64,000 nucleotides of DNA, from the NCBI GenBank assembly GCA_934718085.1, contig CAKUZL010000001.1:124001-188000 (forward strand), read 5' to 3'. The notes under the pieces are model-generated. The model saw only the letters and a program-made list of their open reading frames with translations, did no database searches and was not told the origin of the DNA. This stretch comes from an uncultured Candidatus Melainabacteria bacterium (GTDB lineage Bacteria > Cyanobacteriota > Vampirovibrionia > Gastranaerophilales > Gastranaerophilaceae). Below, one piece after another: positions 1 to 7,559 of the stretch (its first letter is position 1; each line of letters opens with the position of its first letter). Made by a program: the position numbers and the translations under genes.

Positions 1-300
1 AAAAAGTTTGAACCCCTTATCGTCCTTGAACATTTTTCCCAAAAGCTTGAATCCGCCTTCCTTAAATACCGGGATTACAAGTGCCGTGTATATCGCAAGG
101 CATGAGACCTGGTACAAAAATTCTTTAGTCGCGGAATATTTTTTTGCTTTTTCGTCGGCATGCTTGTCCGCAAGAGTGAACATCGGTCGTCCTACCGCTT
201 TCATCCCCGTTTCGAGTGAAACGGCAGTTTTTGTATTCTGCGATGCCGCCACTATCGCGGGATTTGAAAGAAACGAGGCTATTTTATCGAAAGGAATCAT
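1..300 (-). CDS. Unknown protein, paralogue of the upstream gene (3' end outside window)
   Basis: A minus-strand reading frame starts with ATG at 300 and runs off the left edge, giving 100 visible residues that begin MIPFDKIASFLSNPAIVAA. It starts inside the stop codon of the upstream gene (TAATG, 1-nt overlap), which suggests translational coupling. A segment RPMFTLADKHADEKAKKYSA near residue 40 aligns with RPIFTMADKSTPKEDRKYAA of the upstream protein, and both continue into a hydrophobic stretch, so the pair looks like a tandem duplication. No family is recognised. A plus-strand reading of 8-349 is only its shadow. Confidence 0.75.
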   Translation of the reverse strand, partial: MIPFDKIASFLSNPAIVAASQNTKTAVSLETGMKAVGRPMFTLADKHADEKAKKYSATKEFLYQVSCLAIYTALVIPVFKEGGFKLLGKMFKDDKGFKLF

Positions 301-1013
301 TATACTCTCATACCTCCCGAAGTTATCGTGTACGCGGCGGGTCGTTTAATTTTCGGTGTCGAAGCGACACTCGATTTTGAAACTTGCGGCTTGCCGTCGT
401 CCGTCTTGTCTTGAGGCTTTTGAAGGTTCAAAAACTTCATTATCGGTTTCATTGAAAGGTTGCAAATCAGCGGAATCAGCAATCCCGCCGACAAACATAC
501 CCCGATGAACGAAAGCGATTTCTCGAGATTGTGAAAGTTCTTGAGCACCTCGATATGGTTGTTTGCCGCCTTTGCCACATCAGGATTGTTAATTTTCGTT
601 TTTATCGTTTCGAGAAGTTTTTGAAAATTAAGGTTGTGCAATGCGCGATTTTCTTTCGGAAGTTTTTCCAGCGAGCTGTCCAAAATCTTCGAAATCTCCG
701 CTCCGACGGTCTTTTTGTCGGTTTTTGACTCGCTGCAGACGTCGTAGATAAAATGCGCTTTGCATAAAGGTTTTGCGCTTGCCTTTATCCCCAGCGACGA
801 GGCGATATAGCTTACAAACGCTATCGCTTCGGTCAATCCCTCTCTGCAGGCGGCGTATTTTCTGTCTTCTTTCGGAGTTGACTTGTCCGCCATCGTGAAA
901 ATCGGTCTGAAGACGCCCTTGAACACGGCAATCGCAAGAACCGCGTACACCGCGTCGTTGTTCTTGCCGAGTTTTATTAACATCTCCTTAAATCCTGTTT
1001 TAAAATCTCCCAT
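300..1013 (-). CDS. Unknown protein with hydrophobic segments, paralogue of its downstream neighbour
   Basis: 237 residues from ATG at 1013. The N-terminal 100 residues carry two hydrophobic stretches (about 20-37 and 68-82) around the motif RPIFTMADK that is shared with the next gene. A further clear hydrophobic helix (about 165-185) is followed by a polar Lys/Ser/Pro-rich tail. I do not recognise a family or catalytic motif. The layout suggests an integral or peripheral membrane protein. It forms a two-gene operon with the overlapping downstream paralogue. The Shine-Dalgarno sequence in front of ATG 1013 is weak. Calling it a real gene rests on codon pattern, length and the paralogy. Confidence 0.7.
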   Translation of the reverse strand: MGDFKTGFKEMLIKLGKNNDAVYAVLAIAVFKGVFRPIFTMADKSTPKEDRKYAACREGLTEAIAFVSYIASSLGIKASAKPLCKAHFIYDVCSESKTDKKTVGAEISKILDSSLEKLPKENRALHNLNFQKLLETIKTKINNPDVAKAANNHIEVLKNFHNLEKSLSFIGVCLSAGLLIPLICNLSMKPIMKFLNLQKPQDKTDDGKPQVSKSSVASTPKIKRPAAYTITSGGMRV

Positions 1014-1187
1014 AGTGTCTCTATTGTAATTCCTTTTCGGATAAAATGTATTCGATACAATTAAACATCCTGAATATTTTTTTTTGCCGGTAAATGTGAA
1101 ATGTTTTTACAATTTTTTACAAAAATTCCGTAAAAAGACCGAAAACTTTTTTTCGGGGCGTTTTTGCCCTCTTATCCTTTTTACCCG

Positions 1188-1216
1188 TTTACAAAATCCG
1201 AAAAATATGAGATACT
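1188..1216 (+). promoter_or_regulatory. Putative sigma-70 promoter of the YjbQ-family gene
   Basis: -35 TTTACA at 1188-1193 (5 of 6 to consensus), 17-bp spacer, extended -10 TGA-GATACT ending at 1216. The predicted start near 1223 leaves a leader of about 20 nt containing the purine-rich ribosome site AGGGAAAGGG at 1221-1230. Confidence 0.5.
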
Positions 1217-1242
1217 TTCGAGGGAAAGGGTGGTTTAGATTT

Positions 1243-1659
1243 ATGAGTATAATTACGGACAGTTTTGTCGTCAGTACAAAGGGTTTTACCGACATTATCG
1301 ACATTACGGAAAAAGTTTCCGAAATTGTCAAAAAACACAATATTACCGAGGCGAGCGCACAAATTTATTCAATCGGCTCCACCGCAAGTGTGACTACTCT
1401 CGAATACGAGCCGGGATTGCTTAAAGACTTGCCCGAGGCTCTCGAAAAAATTGCGCCCGTGAACAAAGAGTATCATCATGATATGACCTGGCAGGACGGA
1501 AACGGCTATGCCCACATACGTTCCGCGTTAACGGGAACTTTTGCTACCGTTCCCGTGATTAACGGAGAATTGTTCCTCGGAACCTGGCAGCAGCTCGTTC
1601 TTATGGATTTCGACAACAAACCCCGCACAAGAACGATTACCGTCCAGTTCCTGTTTTGA
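1243..1659 (+). CDS. YjbQ/UPF0047 family protein
   Basis: 138 residues from ATG 1243. The open frame extends upstream to 1084 but the homologous part begins at MSIITDSFVV and has the ribosome site in front. The protein matches the YjbQ/UPF0047 family. Visible hallmarks are the C-terminal half with an HHDMTWQDGNGYAHIRSAL stretch, then the G-T-W-Q-Q and D-x-D-N-K-P-R-T-R motifs typical of its metal-binding trimer core. Members are small trimeric proteins, and some show weak thiamine-phosphate synthase activity when overexpressed. The cellular role is not settled. It sits upstream of ftsH with a weak hairpin between. Confidence 0.9.
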   Translation: MSIITDSFVVSTKGFTDIIDITEKVSEIVKKHNITEASAQIYSIGSTASVTTLEYEPGLLKDLPEALEKIAPVNKEYHHDMTWQDGNGYAHIRSALTGTFATVPVINGELFLGTWQQLVLMDFDNKPRTRTITVQFLF

Positions 1660-1684
1660 TGTTATGTTTCGTATTTTTACGGAA

Positions 1685-1707
1685 AAACATGCTTTTTTTG
1701 CATGTTT
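1685..1707 (+). terminator. Weak hairpin between the YjbQ gene and ftsH
   Basis: Perfect 8-bp inverted repeat AAACATGC/GCATGTTT with a seven-T loop. No proper T-run follows (GTCGTAAAATTTT), so it may be a weak terminator or an mRNA end-stabilising hairpin. Confidence 0.35.
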
Positions 1708-1744
1708 GTCGTAAAATTTTATCACATACGGAAATGAGGATTTT

Positions 1745-3622
1745 ATGAATAAAAGTCAATCGGTCGGTATTTTGATTGTTGCGGTGTTATTGTTGCTGTC
1801 TCTGGCATCAATGCTTTTCACCGATAACCCGACCTCTACGAAAGAATTGTCATACTCTCAATTTGTTTCCCTCGTTAAGACCGAAAAAATCAAATCGGTT
1901 GAACTTTCGGGAAATACTATTGTCGCGGAACCTTTCGACAACGAGGTCAAGGAAGTCGTAAAATCGGTCGCGAATGTTGCCGCCGATAAAAAATTGCCCG
2001 TAGCAAAACTGAGATATAAAGTGATTTTTCCCGCGAACGATACGTCGATTTACACTCTGCTCGCGGATAACAATGTCGACATGACCGTCAAAAATTACGA
2101 CGAATCATCGTCGCTTACCGGTATTTTAAAGGCTGTCGCGCCCGTTTTTCTGATAATCATCGTTCTTCTTGTCATGGCAAGACTTATGCAGGCGGGAGGC
2201 TCTCAGGCGATGGGCTTCGGCAAAAGCAGAGCGAAGCTTATGCCCGAAAATAAAGTGAAAATAACGTTCAAAGACGTTGCCGGAATAGACGAGGAACGTC
2301 AGGAACTCGAAGAAATCGTCGATTTTCTCAAAAACGGCGAAAAATATATGAAACTCGGCGCAAAAATCCCGAAAGGCGTTTTGCTCGTAGGGTATCCCGG
2401 AACCGGTAAGACCCTTATGGCTAAAGCCGTTGCGGGCGAAGCCGGCGTGGCGTTTTTCTCGATAAGCGGTTCGGATTTTGTCGAAATGTTCGTCGGGGTA
2501 GGTGCTTCCAGGGTGCGCGATTTGTTCGAACAAGCCAAAAAACATCAACCCTGCATTATTTTCATTGACGAAATCGATGCGGTCGGTCGCCAGAGAGGCG
2601 CGGGCATGGGCGGCGGAAACGACGAGCGTGAACAAACCCTGAACCAACTTTTGGTCGAAATGGACGGGTTTGACGAGCACACAAACGTCATCGTTCTTGC
2701 CGCGACAAACCGTCCCGATGTTTTGGACAGCGCGCTTTTGCGTCCCGGAAGATTTGACCGTCAAATTCACGTTCAAACCCCCGATATCGGCGGAAGAGAA
2801 CAAATTCTCGCCGTTCACGCCAAAGACAAAAAACTTGCTCCCGACGTAGATTTAAAAGTTTTGGCAAAAAGAACACCGGGCTTTACGGGTGCGGATTTAA
2901 ACAACCTTTTGAACGAGGCTGCGTTGCTTGCGGCACGTTACAATCAGGAAAATATTACGATGCGAAACATCGACGACGCAATCGATAAAATAATTGCGGG
3001 AGCGGAGAAAAAATCGCGTATAATAACCGACGAAGAAAAGGAAATCACGGCGTATCACGAGGTCGGGCACACGTTGCTTCACTATTTGACGAAAAATTCC
3101 GATCCGTTGCATAAAGTGTCGGTGATACCGCGCGGAAACGCGCTCGGCGTGACTATGTCGCTTCCCGAGCATGATAAAAATCTTTACAAAATCGAAGATT
3201 TGACCGACCGAATAGTCACCGCGCTCGGCGGAAGAATAGCCGAAGAGTTGATTTTCGGCGAAAACCAAATAACGAGCGGTGCTTCACAGGACATAAAAGT
3301 TGCGACGGACATAGCGCGTAAAATGGTTACGGTGTACGGAATGTCTTCCAAAATGGGAACAGTGGCGTACGGAAAGTCGTCGGAAAACGTGTTTATGGGC
3401 AGAGATTTCGGTCAGACGAAGAATTATTCGGAGCAGACGGCGCGCGAAATCGACGACGAAATCAAAGCGATAATCGACAGATGTTACGAACAGGGCAAAA
3501 AAGCGTTGTCCGAAAATATCGATTTAATCCGTGCCGTGACGGGCGAGCTTCTCGAAAAGGAAACTTTGGACGAGAAGGAAGTTGCGGCGATAATCGAGCG
3601 AACAAAGGCTTTGCGGGCTTAG
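1745..3622 (+). CDS. ftsH: ATP-dependent zinc metalloprotease FtsH
   Basis: 625 residues, the usual FtsH length. It is a membrane-anchored AAA+ protease degrading membrane and short-lived cytosolic proteins as a hexamer. Seen in order: transmembrane helix 1 (about 7-26), a roughly 100-residue extracytoplasmic domain, transmembrane helix 2 (about 127-148), Walker A GYPGTGKT (216-223, with Tyr-Pro where Pro-Pro is common), Walker B IIFIDEID (271-278), second region of homology with RPGRFDR (333-339), zinc motif HEVGH (438-442; Val replaces the usual Ala) and the third ligand region TSGASQD (Asp516). The start follows an ATGAGGA ribosome site. It is followed by a strong terminator, so it is probably transcribed alone or with the YjbQ gene. 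Confidence 0.98.
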   Translation: MNKSQSVGILIVAVLLLLSLASMLFTDNPTSTKELSYSQFVSLVKTEKIKSVELSGNTIVAEPFDNEVKEVVKSVANVAADKKLPVAKLRYKVIFPANDTSIYTLLADNNVDMTVKNYDESSSLTGILKAVAPVFLIIIVLLVMARLMQAGGSQAMGFGKSRAKLMPENKVKITFKDVAGIDEERQELEEIVDFLKNGEKYMKLGAKIPKGVLLVGYPGTGKTLMAKAVAGEAGVAFFSISGSDFVEMFVGVGASRVRDLFEQAKKHQPCIIFIDEIDAVGRQRGAGMGGGNDEREQTLNQLLVEMDGFDEHTNVIVLAATNRPDVLDSALLRPGRFDRQIHVQTPDIGGREQILAVHAKDKKLAPDVDLKVLAKRTPGFTGADLNNLLNEAALLAARYNQENITMRNIDDAIDKIIAGAEKKSRIITDEEKEITAYHEVGHTLLHYLTKNSDPLHKVSVIPRGNALGVTMSLPEHDKNLYKIEDLTDRIVTALGGRIAEELIFGENQITSGASQDIKVATDIARKMVTVYGMSSKMGTVAYGKSSENVFMGRDFGQTKNYSEQTAREIDDEIKAIIDRCYEQGKKALSENIDLIRAVTGELLEKETLDEKEVAAIIERTKALRA

Positions 3623-3646
3623 TTCGGCGATTGCGAAAATGTTTTG

Positions 3647-3678
3647 AAAAATGCGGGGAGAAATCTTCGCATTTTTTT
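3647..3678 (+). terminator. Rho-independent terminator after ftsH
   Basis: Inverted repeat AAAAATGCG (3647-3655) / CGCATTTTT (3668-3676), with extra GGA/TCT pairing inside, ending in a run of seven T. Confidence 0.8.
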
Positions 3679-3756
3679 CATATTAATAAATGATTTAAAA
3701 TTTGTCTTTTTGCGTAAAATATTACGGTAAGCGCAGAAAAGTTATCACAAGTGATT

Positions 3757-4590
3757 ATGACCGAAAATTTTCAATATTCTTACGAAAACATAAAGAGGTT
3801 GACGGACAAGGAATTGGACGAGCTTTGGGCTGTTTATCTTAAGGATAAGACGAATAAAGCGGTTCGGGACAAGTTGATAGTTCAATATTTGCATCTAACT
3901 AAGTACGTTGTTGCTCGAGTGAGTATGTTTTTGCCGCAAACCTTTGCGTCGGACGACATTTACGGATACGCGACCGAGGGTTTGATAGACGCTGTTGAAA
4001 AATTTGCGCCCGAAAAAGGAGCAAAATTTGAGACTTACGCGATTTTCAGGATACGAGGTTCCGTAATCGACAAGATAAGGGCACTCGATTGGATGCCCAG
4101 AAGCGTGAAACGCAAGGTAAAAGAGGTCAACGAGACTTCGGAGCGGCTGCGCAAAGAACTCGGAAGGGCTCCGACGTCGACGGAAATCGGGAACGAGCTC
4201 GGAATTGCAAGAGAAAAGGTCGACGCGATTTTGGCGGAAAATTCGAAAATTTGTTCGATTTACGACAAAAAAAACGTGAGCGACGAGAGTATCGAAATTA
4301 TCGATACGATAGAAGACTCGAAGGCGGTAAATCCGCTTGACAGTCTCGAAGACAAGTCCGTCAAACAAAAGTTGCAAAGTGCGCTTCAAAAGCTTCCGGA
4401 GCGTGAGAGAACCATAATGGTTCTTTACTACAATAAAAACATGACGCTCAAAGAAATCGGCGAAATCATTGAAGTTTCGGAGTCTCGGGTGTGTCAGCTT
4501 CATGCTCAGGCAATTATGAAGTTGCGAAATTTTTTCAGTGAGGATAAAATAGGCTCGGGCGGATTTCTTAACCGGAGCGTAAAAAAATGA
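3757..4590 (+). CDS. fliA: RNA polymerase sigma factor, FliA/WhiG (sigma-28) type
   Basis: 277 residues from ATG 3757; an in-frame GTG at 3751 is an alternative start. No good Shine-Dalgarno is visible before either. Group 3 sigma factor: region 2 (about 40-110, with DDIYGYATEGLIDAVEKF and the promoter-melting part YAIFRIRGSVIDKIRALDW), region 3 (about 115-170, PRSVKRK onward) and region 4 helix-turn-helix (about 215-265, LPERERTIMVLYY ... SESRVCQLHAQA). The R-A-L-D-W-x-P-R-S motif is typical of FliA/WhiG proteins, which direct late flagellar and chemotaxis genes or, in actinobacteria, sporulation. The flagellar cluster at 25-29 kb makes the flagellar role likely. No FlgM anti-sigma gene is next to it. 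It overlaps rimO by 4 bp (ATGA). Confidence 0.88.
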   Translation: MTENFQYSYENIKRLTDKELDELWAVYLKDKTNKAVRDKLIVQYLHLTKYVVARVSMFLPQTFASDDIYGYATEGLIDAVEKFAPEKGAKFETYAIFRIRGSVIDKIRALDWMPRSVKRKVKEVNETSERLRKELGRAPTSTEIGNELGIAREKVDAILAENSKICSIYDKKNVSDESIEIIDTIEDSKAVNPLDSLEDKSVKQKLQSALQKLPERERTIMVLYYNKNMTLKEIGEIIEVSESRVCQLHAQAIMKLRNFFSEDKIGSGGFLNRSVKK

Positions 4591-5912
4591 AAACAGGTCT
4601 TATAAGTTTAGGTTGTGCAAAAAATCTTATCGATTCGGAGCTTATTGCGGGCATGCTCGAAAAACACGGGCACAAGGTCACTTTGGACTGCTCGGATGCG
4701 CCGGTGGTCGTGATTAACACGTGTTCGTTTATCCACGATGCGGAAAAAGAGTCGGTGCACGAGATTATCGAGATGATAAACGCGGGCAAAAAGATAATCG
4801 TGACGGGATGTCTGGCTCAAAAGTACAAAGACGAGCTGAAAGAGCTTTTGCCTGAAGTCACGGCGTTCGTCGGAACGGCTGATTTTAAAGAAATTCCGTC
4901 GATTGTCGATCATATCGAAAAAAATATGAAAAACAAGCGAACTTCGCCTTATTGCAAGGTTTCCGAAAATCCGGCGTACGATTATCCCGAGGACGTCGAG
5001 CGTCGTCAAATAACGATGGGCGCGTCTTCGTACCTCAAAATTGCCGACGGATGCGACTGCGAGTGCGGGTATTGCGTAATTCCGAAGCTAAAAGGGAAGT
5101 ACGTTTCGCGAAAAATCGAGGACATTTTGTCCGAGGCAAAAATGCTTGCGGACAGAGGCGTTTCGGAAATTATTCTTATCGCGCAGGATACGACTTCTTA
5201 CGGAAAAGACTTGTACGGCGAGCTTTCGCTTGCAAAACTGCTGCGCGAGCTGGAAAAAATCCCTAATTTAATGCGTTTGCGGATAATGTACACGTATCCT
5301 TCGGGAATTACGGACGAACTTTTGCAAACGATGGCGGAGTCGAAAAAAATAATTCCGTACATCGATATTCCGTTACAACACTCTTCCCCCAATGTTTTGA
5401 AGCTTATGAGACGACCTGCGTTCGATTACGAAAAATTAATCGAAAAAATCAGGAAAACCGTTCCGGGCGTTGCATTGAGGACGACTTTCATTGTCGGATA
5501 TCCCGGCGAAACCGAAGAAGATTTCGAACATTTGAAGAATTTTATTCAAAAGATGAAATTCGACAGACTCGGCGTTTTCGAGTATTCACGGGAAAAGGGT
5601 ACTTATTCCGACACTTTGCCCGGGCATTTGAGTTATAAGGAAAAACGCCGCAGAAAATCCGAGTTGATGAAAATTCAGCGCGAGATTTCGAAGGAACTTA
5701 ACAAAGAGCTTGTGGGCAAAAATATCGAATGCGTAGCGGAAACGGTCTTTGACGACGGAAAAATCATCGCACGTACTTATAAAGACGCTCCCGAGGTCGA
5801 CTGTATCATCAAATTGCGTGCGGACGACGAGTTGCCCGCGCCCGGAGATATCGTTGTCGCAAAGGTTACTCGCGCCGGCGTTTATGACCTTTCCGGCAAA
5901 ATCGTCGGGTAA
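4587..5912 (+). CDS. rimO: Ribosomal protein S12 methylthiotransferase RimO
   Basis: 441 residues. It is a radical SAM enzyme that methylthiolates the conserved aspartate of ribosomal protein S12. N-terminal UPF0004 domain with three Fe-S cysteines (Cys10, Cys46, Cys75), radical SAM motif CxxxCxxC (Cys156, 160, 163) in DGCDCECGYC, then a C-terminal TRAM domain (about 375-441) expected to bind S12. Length, and the short TRAM domain lacking the basic tRNA-binding features of MiaB, favour RimO. The start codon overlaps the stop of the sigma factor gene (ATGA), so the two are coupled. Confidence 0.95.
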   Translation: MKTGLISLGCAKNLIDSELIAGMLEKHGHKVTLDCSDAPVVVINTCSFIHDAEKESVHEIIEMINAGKKIIVTGCLAQKYKDELKELLPEVTAFVGTADFKEIPSIVDHIEKNMKNKRTSPYCKVSENPAYDYPEDVERRQITMGASSYLKIADGCDCECGYCVIPKLKGKYVSRKIEDILSEAKMLADRGVSEIILIAQDTTSYGKDLYGELSLAKLLRELEKIPNLMRLRIMYTYPSGITDELLQTMAESKKIIPYIDIPLQHSSPNVLKLMRRPAFDYEKLIEKIRKTVPGVALRTTFIVGYPGETEEDFEHLKNFIQKMKFDRLGVFEYSREKGTYSDTLPGHLSYKEKRRRKSELMKIQREISKELNKELVGKNIECVAETVFDDGKIIARTYKDAPEVDCIIKLRADDELPAPGDIVVAKVTRAGVYDLSGKIVG

Positions 5913-5995
5913 AGTATTGTAAATTTTTCTTAACTTTGTCTCAAAACATGGCAATTTTTGCATTCTCGATGTTTTTTTATTCTCGGAGGTCTTTT

Positions 5996-6547
5996 ATGAG
6001 CGTTAATTCCGTGAATAATTATCCGCAACAAGTGCAAAATTTCCCGAACGACAGGGATTTTGTGCAGGGCGGGTACGGAATGCGTATGCAGCTTCCGATG
6101 CAGGAAGATTATTTGGACTCGTCGCTTGTAGAGGCTCTGCAAAAACGGGTTTCCGAACATAAGAAGAAAAGAAACATAAGACTCGGGTGCATGTCGGCGG
6201 GGACACTTTTGGGTGCCGTGGGATGCGCTCTGCATGGTCTCGGTAACGGCAATTGGGCGTCTAAATCTTTGGCTGCTTTTATGCATCTGCTTAGCGGTTT
6301 TGTTGCGGGCAGTATGGTCGGAGAAATTGCCTCGGGTGAAGTTTCGGTCGGAGAAGGCGCCGGTGCTGCTGTGGGATTAGGCGTCAGTTTTTTTGCATTA
6401 AAAGATGAGTTTGCCGCAATTTCGAAATTGGCAGGTGGTATGAAGGCGGGTGCCTTGATTGCAACGACGTTGAATTTGTTGGCTTATTCCGCGCTGGGTA
6501 AATGGGCAGGCGGTCTTATACAAAATTTGATACAAGGTAAGGATTAG
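5996..6547 (+). CDS. Unknown Gly/Ala-rich membrane protein
   Basis: 183 residues from ATG 5996, chosen because the perfect GGAGGT site lies 5 nt upstream; the frame is open back to 5936. The N-terminal 55 residues are polar with many Asn/Gln (MSVNSVNNYPQQVQNF). A basic patch HKKKRN is followed by four glycine/alanine-rich hydrophobic segments ending at LIQGKD. The glycine-rich helices recall tightly packed membrane helices. No family recognised. The next gene, 11 bp downstream, has the same overall plan, so the pair may be diverged duplicates. Confidence 0.75.
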   Translation: MSVNSVNNYPQQVQNFPNDRDFVQGGYGMRMQLPMQEDYLDSSLVEALQKRVSEHKKKRNIRLGCMSAGTLLGAVGCALHGLGNGNWASKSLAAFMHLLSGFVAGSMVGEIASGEVSVGEGAGAAVGLGVSFFALKDEFAAISKLAGGMKAGALIATTLNLLAYSALGKWAGGLIQNLIQGKD

Positions 6548-6558
6548 GGTGTGCGTCT

Positions 6559-7233
6559 ATGGGATATGATGCGGTATCGGGAGTGACAGGGAATATTCCC
6601 CCTCTTCGGAGGGAGTCTCCGCCGAACCCGAATACCGAACGGGTGTCGTTCGAAGACGGCTTGAATACCGTTCAAAACGATGAGTTTACCCGAAAACCCG
6701 CCGAAAATAATAATCGAACAAAGGGGTTGCTTAAACTTGCGGGACTTTTGGCATGCACGGTCGCCGGAGCTTATGCGGGTTGGCATACGAGGCTTTTGTC
6801 TAATTGCGAAAGTTCAATAGGGAAATTTTTTACAGCCGTGGAAAAAGTCATTGAACCTTGTGCCGGCGCATTTGCAGGCTTTTCGACCGGTGCGGTTTTT
6901 ATCAAAAGCACATCCGATACCGAAAATAAAAATCAGGTGCTTGCGGGAGTTGCAGGTATGGGCACGGTTGCAGGGATAATAGTGCTGCTTTCTGCACTTT
7001 GTAAAAAGGCGGGTTGGGCGGATGCAGCAGTAAGAAATGCGTACGAAAAAGCCGCAGACTATATTCTGTATGCAGGAGCAACGCTTATCGGGTATGCCGG
7101 CGGAAAAAATTGTTACGATAAGATGAAATCGAAGGTTAAGCAAAATTTGACGGCACAAAACACGCAAGTAAATAATCTCCCTTTACTCTCGGAACAAACG
7201 GCTCCTGACGTTTCAAAAAACAATCTTAATTAA
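6559..7233 (+). CDS. Unknown Gly/Ala-rich membrane protein
   Basis: 224 residues from ATG 6559. A polar, proline-rich, probably disordered N-terminus (1-55, PPLRRESPPNPNTE) is followed by a basic residue cluster. Three to four hydrophobic Gly/Ala-rich segments come next (about 56-75, 90-118, 130-150, 170-190), and the C-terminus is polar. The same plan is seen in the gene just upstream, with which it likely forms an operon. No recognised domain. Function unknown; a membrane location is inferred from composition only. Confidence 0.7.
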   Translation: MGYDAVSGVTGNIPPLRRESPPNPNTERVSFEDGLNTVQNDEFTRKPAENNNRTKGLLKLAGLLACTVAGAYAGWHTRLLSNCESSIGKFFTAVEKVIEPCAGAFAGFSTGAVFIKSTSDTENKNQVLAGVAGMGTVAGIIVLLSALCKKAGWADAAVRNAYEKAADYILYAGATLIGYAGGKNCYDKMKSKVKQNLTAQNTQVNNLPLLSEQTAPDVSKNNLN

Positions 7234-7508
7234 ATTATATCGAGTGTTTATTATGTTTTTTGCCGGTCAGTGTTATAAACTGTATTCTTAATCTCTGATT
7301 TTGCCGGTAATTTAAAAAACTTTACAAAAATTTACGTTTAATTCGACTTTTTGGAAATCGGCAACGGTCGGGGAGGCATGGCATTTTATCGTTTTGCAAA
7401 TATCATATTTTTTACTGTTTCACCCGGTTTCGCCCGCCGGCTGTTTTTGTATCAAAAATGTTTGATTCCGGTTTTAATGTTAAACGTTATATTTTCAAGA
7501 TTTATTTT
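7234..7508. other. Intergenic region without a supported gene
   Basis: AT-rich spacer between the membrane protein pair and the acyl-CoA ligase. Short open frames inside it (for example 7351-7566) lack ribosome sites and resemble no protein. The motif TTTGCCGGT occurs twice (near 7258 and 7300). No terminator of convincing strength is seen. Confidence 0.5.
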
Positions 7509-7536
7509 TTGTGATACCATAAATTCGGGATATAAT
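7509..7536 (+). promoter_or_regulatory. Putative promoter of the acyl-CoA ligase gene
   Basis: -35 TTGTGA (7509-7514), 16-bp spacer, perfect -10 TATAAT (7531-7536). The transcript would start near 7543, immediately before the GGGAGG ribosome site at 7548-7553. Confidence 0.6.
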
Positions 7537-7559
7537 GTGTATTATCGGGAGGTTCGAAA

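Noticed and set aside
2126..2818. 230-residue minus-strand frame inside ftsH
   Set aside because: Shadow of ftsH coding sequence with low-quality composition (many Cys/Arg/His) and no start signal.
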